DNA of 64,000 bases from Actinoplanes sandaracinus (GTDB taxonomy: Bacteria > Actinomycetota > Actinomycetes > Mycobacteriales > Micromonosporaceae): contig NZ_JASCTH010000017.1 in the NCBI RefSeq assembly GCF_030009775.1, forward strand, positions 169,951 to 233,950. The letters are read 5' to 3'. Position numbers and translations under genes: made by a program. The notes under the pieces were generated by a model, which did not search any database, was not told the origin of the DNA, and worked only from the letters and a program-made list of their open reading frames with translations. Shown one piece after another: positions 53,973-60,846 of this stretch. Position 1 is the stretch's first letter. Each line of letters starts with the position of its first letter.

Positions 53973-54869
53973 ATGACGGATCCACGAGTGAGTGTCGTCG
54001 TCATCACCTGGCAGCGGCGCGAGGAGGCGCTGGCCTGCGTGCGGCGGCTGCGCCGGCTGCCGGAACGGCCGCACGTCGTGCTGGTCGACAACGGCTCCAC
54101 GGACGGGACCGCCGACGCGGTCCGCGAACGACATCCGGACATCGAGGTGGTCGCCCTCCGCGAGAACCTCGGCGCGGTCGGCCGCAACATCGGGGTACGC
54201 CGTACGCGTACCCCGTATGTCGCCTTCTGCGACGACGACACCTGGTGGAGTCCCGGCTCCCTGGCCCGCGCCGCCGACGTGCTCGACGCCCACCCACGGC
54301 TGGCGCTGGTCAACGCCCGTATCGTGGTCGAGCCCGGCGGTGTCGAGGACCCGATCGTGGCCGAGCTGCGGGACTCACCGGTGCCCGCGCCGGTCTGGAT
54401 GCCCGGCCCGGCGCTGGGCAGCTTCCTGGCCGGGGCCTCGGTGGTGCGGCGCGAAGCGTTCGAGGCGGCCGGCGGGTTCAGCGAGCGGCTCTGGCTCGGC
54501 GGCGAGGAGGAGCTGCTGGCCACGGATCTGATCGTGGCCGGCTGGGAGCTGTGTTACCTGGAGGGCCTGACCGTGCACCACCAGGCGTCGAGACTTCGCG
54601 ACAGCACCCACCGGCGACGGGTCGGGCTGCGGAACACGCTCTGGTTCACCTGGCTGCGGCGGCCGCTCGTCCCGGCCGTACGCCGCACGGTCTTCCTGGC
54701 CCGGACCGTCCCTCGGGACCGGACCTCGCTGCTCGGCGCGGTCGACGCGGTCCGTGGCCTCGGGTGGCTGCTGGCCGACCGCCGCCCCCGCCCGGCCCGA
54801 GTGGAGGCCAGGCTGGGGCGGCTCGACGAGGCGCAGCGGCGGTCGACGGCCCGGCGATACGTCGGCTGA
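53973..54869 (+). CDS. Glycosyltransferase family 2
   Basis: A 298-residue GT-A enzyme: VSVVVITWQRREE, VLVDNGSTDGT, CDDDTWW (the DxD metal site) and GGFSERLWLGGEEELLATDL (the acceptor-side Glu/Asp). There is no membrane segment. It transfers a sugar from a nucleotide donor to an unknown acceptor, possibly cell-wall glycan. A strong terminator follows at once. Confidence 0.88.
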   Translation: MTDPRVSVVVITWQRREEALACVRRLRRLPERPHVVLVDNGSTDGTADAVRERHPDIEVVALRENLGAVGRNIGVRRTRTPYVAFCDDDTWWSPGSLARAADVLDAHPRLALVNARIVVEPGGVEDPIVAELRDSPVPAPVWMPGPALGSFLAGASVVRREAFEAAGGFSERLWLGGEEELLATDLIVAGWELCYLEGLTVHHQASRLRDSTHRRRVGLRNTLWFTWLRRPLVPAVRRTVFLARTVPRDRTSLLGAVDAVRGLGWLLADRRPRPARVEARLGRLDEAQRRSTARRYVG

Positions 54870-54875
54870 CCGGCG

Positions 54876-54905
54876 GTGGCCGGCACCCGTGCGGGTGCCG
54901 GCCAC
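54876..54905. terminator. Bidirectional terminator
   Basis: A perfect 13-bp stem (GTGGCCGGCACCC with its complement) and a 4-nt loop separate convergent glycosyltransferase and SRPBCC genes. Confidence 0.85.
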
Positions 54906-54914
54906 CCGCACGGG

Positions 54915-55421
54915 TCACGCCTCGGTGGGGACCTTGCCGGTCTCCAGCAGGGACTTGAGGTCGCTGAGCACCCAGGCCCAGCCCCCGCCACCATCGGCGT
55001 TGGCCTCGGTGTTCCCGGCGATCATCGCGGCGGTGGCCGGAGCGCCCGGGGTGTGGTGCGTGATGGTGAGCCGGCAGACACCGGGAGCGGAGTCCTCGAT
55101 CTCGTAGGTGAGCGTGGTGAACGGCTCGGCCGCGGTGGTCGGGTCCATCAGCATCCGCCAGGTCTGCACCAGGCGCCGGGGCGGCTCGGCCTCCAGCACC
55201 TCACCATCGATGATCACCTCCGGCAGCGGCCACCCGTTCGCCTCCGAATACGCCTTCATCTCGTCGGTGGCCGTGGAGTAGAACCGGCCGCCCTTCTTGA
55301 GCTCGAAGAACTGGGGTGCGGCATACGCGTACTTCACGGTCCACTCCGGATCGGTGATGGCCGTCCAGATCTTTTCGGCCGGTGCCTTGATCCAGATGCG
55401 GAAGACCTGGGTGTCGCTCAT
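54915..55421 (-). CDS. SRPBCC/AHSA1 domain protein
   Basis: A 168-residue START-like protein: FRIWIKAPAEKIWTAITDPEW at the start, FELKKGGRFYS and LVQTWRML in the middle and a C-terminal helix (GWAWVLSDLKSLLETG). These helix-grip proteins bind small hydrophobic molecules. Its ATG overlaps the ArsR stop by 4 bp; ArsR-AHSA1 pairs are a common autoregulated unit. Confidence 0.88.
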   Translation of the reverse strand: MSDTQVFRIWIKAPAEKIWTAITDPEWTVKYAYAAPQFFELKKGGRFYSTATDEMKAYSEANGWPLPEVIIDGEVLEAEPPRRLVQTWRMLMDPTTAAEPFTTLTYEIEDSAPGVCRLTITHHTPGAPATAAMIAGNTEANADGGGGWAWVLSDLKSLLETGKVPTEA

Positions 55422-55753
55422 GACTCTTCCTCCAGCGCTCGTTTGAGATCGATCAGTGCGGTGACGTGCTGCTCGGTGAACTTGTCGATCCACCGGTCAT
55501 GGATCTGCCGGATGGGCACCGGATTGAGGTAGTGCAGCTTCTCCCGGCCGGATCGGCGCACGACGACGAGACCCGCCTCCTCGAGCACCCGTAGATGCTT
55601 GGCGACGCCGAACCGGGTCATCTCCAACTCGGACTCCAGCTCGGTGAGCGTGCGGCCGTCACGCGCATAGAGCAGGTCGAGCAGGAACCGGCGGCTCGGG
55701 TCGGCCAGCGCTCTGAAGACCAGAGCGTCGTCGAACCCCTCGTCGTCCGTCAT
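55418..55753 (-). CDS. ArsR-family transcriptional regulator
   Basis: A 111-residue winged-helix repressor: VFRALADPSRRFLLDLL, LTELESELEMTRFGVAKHLRVLEEAGLVVVRR (recognition helix and wing). There is no CxC metal site, so it likely responds to something other than arsenic. It is coupled to the SRPBCC gene, with a palindrome just upstream as probable operator. Confidence 0.9.
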   Translation of the reverse strand: MTDDEGFDDALVFRALADPSRRFLLDLLYARDGRTLTELESELEMTRFGVAKHLRVLEEAGLVVVRRSGREKLHYLNPVPIRQIHDRWIDKFTEQHVTALIDLKRALEEES

Positions 55754-55766
55754 GACGCTAAGTTAT

Positions 55767-55782
55767 GTGACCAGATGGTCAC
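55767..55782. promoter_or_regulatory. Probable ArsR operator
   Basis: GTGACCA-GA-TGGTCAC, a 7-2-7 inverted repeat, ends 13 bp upstream of the ArsR start codon, a typical position for autorepression. Confidence 0.6.
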
Positions 55783-56090
55783 CTGTCAAGCGCGGCGGGA
55801 CGCACTCCAGCAGCGTCCAAGGCGAGGTCCGAACACGAGGCTCAGCGCATCACGGTCCGCCCTGCGGCGGCGGTTTCGTGCAGGCGGCAGCAGATCGTCC
55901 GGTTCCAGCGGGGTCAGGACGGTCGGCGCGGCGGCTCCATGCCCGGCCGCAGGCGACACACCGCAGCGGAGTACGACAAGACGCGGCGCTGGCCGTCCCG
56001 GCGCAGCACGGGAAGAGACCGACCGGCCATAGTCGCCCGGCGCAGTGCGGGCATGTCCCGTCCCGCCATCACGAACCCGGCACATGCGAG
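55783..56090. other. Gap without a gene
   Basis: No supported gene is seen. A minus-strand frame (about 55851-56070) shows CPHC and CVAC pairs like a zinc ribbon but has an in-frame stop just before them and no start codon, so it is at most a remnant. Confidence 0.4.
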
Positions 56091-56120
56091 CGCCCCGCGA
56101 GACGAGTGACTCGCGGGGCG
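56091..56120 (-). terminator. Terminator of the VHL-domain gene
   Basis: CGCCCCGCGAG and its exact complement form an 11-bp stem with an 8-nt loop, 14 bp past the stop of the minus-strand gene. Confidence 0.8.
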
Positions 56121-56133
56121 GATGGCGCTCTGA

Positions 56134-56913
56134 TCAGGTGATCGTCGCCTGAGCCGGCCGGGTGGCAGGCAGGAAGACCACCAGGCTCTGGCCCTTCACG
56201 TCGGTGACCACCCACGGGTGGCCGACGTAGGTCGGCTGCTGGCGGGTGTCTCCGCTGTCGAGGACCACGTAACGCTCCCGGGTCCCCTGATAGTCCAGCC
56301 AGTGGATGACGACGGGCTCGTCCCGGTGGTTGACGAAATCGATCTCGGTCTGCTGCTCGGTCACGATCGAGCGGAGATCTCTCTCCCGGTGCGCCGAAAG
56401 GACGGTGACCTCGGCCGGAGCGGGAGTCGGTTTGGCGCTCGCCGCCGGTGACGGGGACCTCTGGCCGAGTGCGGCCGGCGACTTCCATGACGGCGAGCGG
56501 GAAGGAAGTGCGGAGCTGCTCGACTCGGTCTCAGGCGAGGAACTGACCGACTCGCTCGGCTCCGGTGACGGGCGGCCCGGATCCGCGACGCCGACGGCTA
56601 TCGAGCCGGCGTGGAACTCCGCCGGCTCAGTGGTGGGCGGCAGCAGGGCCGCGGCCGATCCGGCGGACACGACGCCGGCCAAGCTCAGGGCGAGTATCCG
56701 GCGCTGACGCCGCGACAGGCGAGCCGGCCGACGGGAGGGCCTCGACGGCGCCCGTTGCGGCATTGACGGCTGAACTGCCGGATCATGGCGTGCCGGCGCG
56801 AGGCGACCGGTGTGGTGATGGGCGCCGTGGCGAGACGTGGTGTCCGCCATTTCGGGCACCCATCGGCCGATGCGCAGTCCGGTGTTCGGCAGCGGATCGT
56901 CGTTGGATGTCAC
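56134..56913 (-). CDS. Membrane-anchored protein with a von Hippel-Lindau beta-type domain
   Basis: About 259 residues: a disordered basic N-terminus, one transmembrane segment (ILALSLAGVVSAGSAAALL, about 73-91), a Ser/Pro-rich linker of about 80 residues, then a C-terminal domain matching the VHL beta fold: TEIDFVNHRDEPVVIHWLDYQG, YVVLDSGDTRQQPTYVGHPWVVTD and LVVFLP. The HPWV and WLDYQG positions match HLWL and WLNFDG of pVHL. GTG 56913 is preceded by GAGG. Role unknown; the domain would lie outside the cell. Confidence 0.75.
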   Translation of the reverse strand: MTSNDDPLPNTGLRIGRWVPEMADTTSRHGAHHHTGRLAPARHDPAVQPSMPQRAPSRPSRRPARLSRRQRRILALSLAGVVSAGSAAALLPPTTEPAEFHAGSIAVGVADPGRPSPEPSESVSSSPETESSSSALPSRSPSWKSPAALGQRSPSPAASAKPTPAPAEVTVLSAHRERDLRSIVTEQQTEIDFVNHRDEPVVIHWLDYQGTRERYVVLDSGDTRQQPTYVGHPWVVTDVKGQSLVVFLPATRPAQATIT

Positions 56914-57147
56914 GGGGGCGTCCTCGAACAATTTCGACCTCGATGGCGTCGCGGCAACGATGTGCCTTGATTCTGCACATGGCGGAATGCATCGTCAACG
57001 TCGATGCCTCATGAAATGGCGACGACTTGGCGTGTTTGTCACGCAGTCGGAAAACCGTCCTTCAGAGCGTGGTTCAGTCATTACTGCGTAGTTCGCCAGA
57101 TCGGCGATCGCCGCCACTGTTAATAACCTTTCTGACTTCCTGGTGTG

Positions 57148-57181
57148 GGAGCCCTCCCATTTTCTCCTGGGAGGGCTCCCG
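57148..57181. terminator. Strong hairpin in a divergent intergenic region
   Basis: GGGAGCCCTCCCA and its exact complement form a 13-bp stem with TTTTCTCC loop. It lies between two divergently transcribed genes, where a terminator is not expected. It may be a leader attenuator of the DUF4142 gene, the end of a small RNA, or a leftover. The rest of 56914-57286 shows no gene. Confidence 0.6.
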
Positions 57182-57286
57182 CGCTTCTTGCCTGGTCAAC
57201 GACAGGATCAGTTGATCCACAACCACTTCTGCTGCGTACTTCTAGCCGCCAAGATCGCTGAATTCTCACCATTGAGGAGAGTGACT

Positions 57287-58234
57287 TTGTTCGCCGTTGA
57301 TCGGATGCCGCGATGGCGTAGACAGTTGACCGGCGGGGTAATGGCCGCTGTTGCGCTGATCGTGCTGAGCCCTCAGAGCGCGCACGCCGAACCGGGCGTG
57401 CCGGAACCGCCCAGTGGACTGTTGTCCGATCGCGGCGAGGGCGATCTCTCGGAGGCGGACCGAGACTTCCTGACAAAGGTTCGCCTTGCTGGGCTGTGGG
57501 AGATACCCGCCGGGGAGATGGCGCAGCAGAAGTCGAAGAGTGAGCGAATCCAGTCCATCGGACGTGATATCGCCGCCCAGCACGGCGTGCTCGACAAACT
57601 GGTGGTCGACGCGGCCGGCAAACTCGGCGTGACCCTGCCGAGCCAGCCCAACAATGACCAGCAGGGCTGGCTCGACGAGATGCGCCAGGCGCAGGGAACC
57701 GCCTTTGACCAGATCTACATCGACCGGTTGCGGGCGGCGCACGGAAAAATCTTCCCGGCCATCGCCACGATCCGGGCGAGCACCCGCAACGACACGGTCC
57801 GCAAGCTCGCCCAACGCACCAACCAGTTCGTCATGACACACATGACCCTGCTGGAGAGCAGCGGCATCGTCGACTTCAAGGCCCTGCCCACCGCTCCGCC
57901 ACCGGCAGCCGCCGCAAGCGGGCCACCCGCCACCACGCAGGCCCTGCCGGCAGCCGAGCGCGCCGACGCGCCATCGCCGTTCACCAGAACGCCGGTACTC
58001 GTCGCCCTGCTGATCACGGCTGTTGGCGCGGCGCTGTTCGTCACCTGGCGGGTTCTCCCGTCCGATCTCCGGCCCGGCTCGCGCTATCGCGGCAAGTACC
58101 GCTACACCCCGTCACCAGCAGTGCCAATCCTTCCAGCGCTGCAGCCGGCCGGGCAACGGAAGACCGCTGGCCGGGCAGCCGAAGCCGCCGGGAGGTACGT
58201 GAACCGTCTGCGCCAAGCGGGCCGCCGCACATGA
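57287..58234 (+). CDS. Secreted/membrane-anchored DUF4142 protein
   Basis: A 315-residue protein with a signal peptide ending SPQSAHA-EP. The DUF4142 domain (about 60-200) has DRDFLTKVRLAGLWEIPAGEMAQQKS and IQSIGRDIAAQHGVLDKLVVDAAGKLG, a ferritin-like four-helix bundle. A Pro/Ala linker and a transmembrane segment (TPVLVALLITAVGAALFVTW, about 245-265) follow, then a basic tail. TTG 57287 is best spaced from GAGGAG. Function unknown. Confidence 0.78.
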   Translation: MFAVDRMPRWRRQLTGGVMAAVALIVLSPQSAHAEPGVPEPPSGLLSDRGEGDLSEADRDFLTKVRLAGLWEIPAGEMAQQKSKSERIQSIGRDIAAQHGVLDKLVVDAAGKLGVTLPSQPNNDQQGWLDEMRQAQGTAFDQIYIDRLRAAHGKIFPAIATIRASTRNDTVRKLAQRTNQFVMTHMTLLESSGIVDFKALPTAPPPAAAASGPPATTQALPAAERADAPSPFTRTPVLVALLITAVGAALFVTWRVLPSDLRPGSRYRGKYRYTPSPAVPILPALQPAGQRKTAGRAAEAAGRYVNRLRQAGRRT

Positions 58235-58448
58235 CAGCCTTCCGCATTCACGCGCAGTCCCGCGGCCTCGCGTGCTCTGGCGGCCACAGGGGGACACCCC
58301 TCACCGGTTCCCGCCTTGAGCGGCCTACCGGTCAAGGAATCCTGCTGTGCGCCTCCAGACGGCAAACAGGGGTGCCGATACGTTCCGCCCTTCGTGAGCC
58401 GGAGCCACCGTGGTGACGGAACGCGCTACCCAACGTAAGGGAACCGAT

Positions 58449-59099
58449 GTGTCATGGAGTCCGGCCGACATCAGCAATGCGGTCTTCAGCTCCGCGTCGC
58501 TGGGCACGCGGAGCTATGACAAGGATGAGGTCGACGCCTTCGTGGAGGAGGCGCAGCGGGAGATCATTCGCATGCGGGCGGAGAACCGGCAACTGCGGGA
58601 GGAACTGCGGGGCGGCCCCACGAAACGTGAGCTCGCCGCCGAACTGGAGCGACTCGAGGACGAACTGGTACGGGCCGAGCAGCGCGCCCGCGACGTGCAG
58701 GTCGAGCTGGAACGCTGCTGGACGGTGGCACGTGGTGAGCCGCAGCCATCCCCCGGTGGTCTCAGCGAGTTCATCGACATCGCTCAGCGATTCGCCGACC
58801 AGCACGTCCAACACGCGGAACGGGATGCGGAGGCGCTGCTCAACGCCGCCCGTACCAAGGCCGACAAGATGCTCACCGAGGCGCAGCTGTCGGCTTCCAC
58901 GATCGACAGCGACGCCAGAGCACGGCACGGCGAGGCGATCAACAGACTGTTCGGCGATCGAGCCGCCGCACTCGAGGAGATCGACCGGCTCAAGGGACAG
59001 CTGGACCACCTCCACGAGTCGCTGCGCGACCGGATGACACAAGAGGTGCCCAAACTGCTCCCTCCGGCGCAGCTCCAGACGCCCCTGTCCTACCTGTAG
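58449..59099 (+). CDS. DivIVA-domain coiled-coil protein
   Basis: A 216-residue protein starting at GTG 58449 after AAGGGA. Residues 1-40 are the DivIVA/GpsB N-terminal domain (WSPADISNAVFSSASLGTR, SYDKDEVDAFVEE). The rest is coiled coil (REIIRMRAENRQLREEL and DADA-type C-terminal helices). DivIVA proteins recognise curved membrane and direct polar growth. This one is shorter and more diverged than the main Wag31, so it is probably an accessory paralogue. Confidence 0.82.
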   Translation: MSWSPADISNAVFSSASLGTRSYDKDEVDAFVEEAQREIIRMRAENRQLREELRGGPTKRELAAELERLEDELVRAEQRARDVQVELERCWTVARGEPQPSPGGLSEFIDIAQRFADQHVQHAERDAEALLNAARTKADKMLTEAQLSASTIDSDARARHGEAINRLFGDRAAALEEIDRLKGQLDHLHESLRDRMTQEVPKLLPPAQLQTPLSYL

Positions 59100-59565
59100 C
59101 GCTTACCGTCAGAAGTTGAGAGGCAAGCTCTTCTCTGATTGCGTCATCGCCTCGGCGACCCGACCGCATTCGGCCCTGATGCCGCCGCGTTACGTGGCGT
59201 TGATCACCGTCGCTGCGTTCCGGGCCGGGCGGGGGAGAGCTGGCCGTGCCCCAGGCGCTGTGATGTCGACCTGACGGTCGGCGCGGTGCGCGTACCCCGG
59301 ACGCTGGCGGCTTTGAAAAGCGGCCTGGAGTTCGGATCGCCGAGGTCCGCGGCGGGCATCATCGCGGCGGCGAGCGGCGTCAGCACGCGGGAGCGGATCG
59401 CCAGAGCCGGAGGCCCGAGAAGCCGGCGAAGGACGCGGGCGGCAAGCGGGCGAAGCGCAGCAAGCCGACAGACCGGCCGGAGAGCGGCCGCAAGCCCGGC
59501 GAGCGCGGGCGGGACGCCAACCCGGACGGCTGCTGGAACGCAAGATCATCCGGGTGGGCGAATGA
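59100..59565. other. 466-bp region without a convincing gene
   Basis: GC-rich; several open frames are present but all are Arg/Gly/Pro-rich with no recognisable protein character. It forms the chromosomal flank next to the tRNA-Gly fragment. Confidence 0.4.
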
Positions 59566-59606
59566 CGAAGGCCCAGGTCGGCGAACCGCTTTGACCTGGG
59601 CCTTCG
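59566..59606 (-). terminator. Terminator of the original tRNA-Gly gene
   Basis: CGAAGGCCCAGGTC and its exact complement form a 14-bp stem with a 13-nt loop, 4 bp from the 3' end of the tRNA-Gly fragment. This is the expected spot for a tRNA terminator. Confidence 0.8.
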
Positions 59607-59609
59607 GAG

Positions 59610-59653
59610 TGGAGCGGGCGACGAGAATCGAACTCGCGTAATCAGTTTGGAAG
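59610..59653 (-). other. 3' half of tRNA-Gly(TCC): attachment-site remnant
   Basis: On the minus strand the sequence runs from CTTCCAAACTG in the anticodon loop through a complete T-arm (GCGAG-TTCGATT-CTCGT) to the acceptor strand CGCCCGC, T and CCA. The 5' half (D-arm, acceptor 5' strand) is missing; the upstream bases (AAACAAG side) do not continue the tRNA. This is the usual product of integration into a tRNA gene, where the 3' end is duplicated. The element then lies to the right. Confidence 0.8.
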
Positions 59654-59793
59654 AAACAAGTCGATCATCCCGGACGGTCCCGCCCGGCCCCGCTGAACCC
59701 CGTTGACCTGCTGATTCATCCCAGCTTCGTCCCGGTGGGTTCCGGGGCCGGACGGGCCATACCAACCGGTTCCCTACCAAGATCCCTACCATT

Positions 59794-59884
59794 CGCTGCC
59801 CGCTGCCCGCTGCCCGCTGCCCGCTGCCCGGTGCCCGGTGCCCGGTGCCCGGTGCCCGGTGCCCGGTGCCCGGTGCCCGGTGCC
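59794..59884. repeat. Heptamer tandem repeat, 13 copies
   Basis: Five copies of CGCTGCC are followed by eight of CGGTGCC with no interruption. Exact repeats like this vary easily in number. The array lies between the duplicated 22-bp sites. Confidence 0.9.
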
Positions 59885-59938
59885 CGGTCACTCGAATGTG
59901 CGTGCGGAAGGACTGTTATGAACCTGCAAGGCGTGATA

Positions 59939-59950
59939 GAACAAATGTTC
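59939..59950. promoter_or_regulatory. LexA-type SOS box
   Basis: GAAC-AAAT-GTTC is a perfect match to the actinobacterial LexA core. There is no strongly supported gene immediately downstream: the first candidate frames (59994 or from a GTG near 60022) are short and of unknown family. Confidence 0.5.
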
Positions 59951-60846
59951 TGTAGGGCCCTGACCAGCAGGCGCCGAGCCTCGGCTACGCTGGTTGGTTG
60001 GTCGGTCGACCAGGAGCAGGCAGTGCGTGCTTGTCCCGACACGTCGCAGGGCTGGGCGGATGATCCCAGACGGTTCCCTACCAAGATCCCTATCGCTTGC
60101 CGGGTGTGGGGTGTGCCGACCTGCCGCCGATCGTGAATATCGACGGGACCGACGCTCGGCGCCGGATCGCCGTCGGCGGGAGAATTGGTGCGGTAGCGGT
60201 TGATCTATCCACTGTGGTCCAGTGGCCGGCTGCCGTGAGGCGGCCTGGTAGGCGCAGATGAGGTGCTGTGAGCTGTGTAACCGGGGAGCAGGGTGTCGAC
60301 ACCGGCATCCCACGCTGGACGCCGCGTTTCGTACTGATGCTGTTGAATACGGTGGCGTCAAATCCGCTTGGATCGCGTGGCCCTCACGTCTGGGTACCCG
60401 GGGACCGTAGCAGGCAGCGCCGACGAAACGGGCGAGGGAAACCGAGCCGGCCTCGGCTGGCACTGCCTGCATTGACTCTGAATTGAGGATGGGTGGAGAG
60501 CTGGTCCTCGGCCAGCTCACCGCGCTTCGGCCAGCGCTTGGCCCGCTCGTCCGCGCAGACCGGTAGTGCCGCTGGTGTTGGGTAGTTCCGGTGTGGCTCT
60601 GGTCGCTTGTGAGTTCCCCCCGCTTCGACGGAGCGGGGTCAGAGCCACGGGACGTCCCGTCCCCTGGCACCTCAAAATGAGGCGACTACTCAAGCGCTTA
60701 GCCCGGCATCACTGTGTGGATCTCATCACACTCTGCATTGATGCCGCGATGTCCACCTTGGGGCATCTGACCGAAATTGAAATCTAGCCATCTCTCGATC
60801 CCGTACGTAGTGTTCCGGTGCCGTTGCGCATTGATCGGGGGACGCT
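59951..60846. other. 0.9-kb region without a convincing gene
   Basis: Only short or compositionally implausible frames are present, apart from the second 22-bp site at 60071-60092. Base composition is lower in GC than the chromosome to the left, consistent with element DNA. Just before 60847 there is a GGGGGA ribosome binding site for the large gene. Confidence 0.4.

Larger units (their letters stand above)
59767..60092. repeat. Duplicated 22-bp sites flanking 280 bp
   Basis: CGGTTCCCTACCAAGATCCC plus TA occurs at 59767-59788 and 60071-60092. Each unit contains two CCCTA half-sites around CCAAGAT. They may be arm-type integrase or excisionase sites, given the tRNA remnant 110 bp away. Confidence 0.6.

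Noticed and set aside
55851..56070. Minus-strand Cys-rich frame with CPHC and CVAC, like a zinc ribbon
   Set aside because: An in-frame stop precedes it and no start codon is available; composition is otherwise noise-like.
59610..59653. Functional tRNA-Gly
   Set aside because: Only the 3' half is present; D-arm and 5' acceptor strand are missing.
59888..60670. Minus-strand open frame of 260 codons near the tRNA fragment
   Set aside because: Ser/Arg/Pro-rich, passes through the duplicated 22-bp site and has no domain character or good start site.
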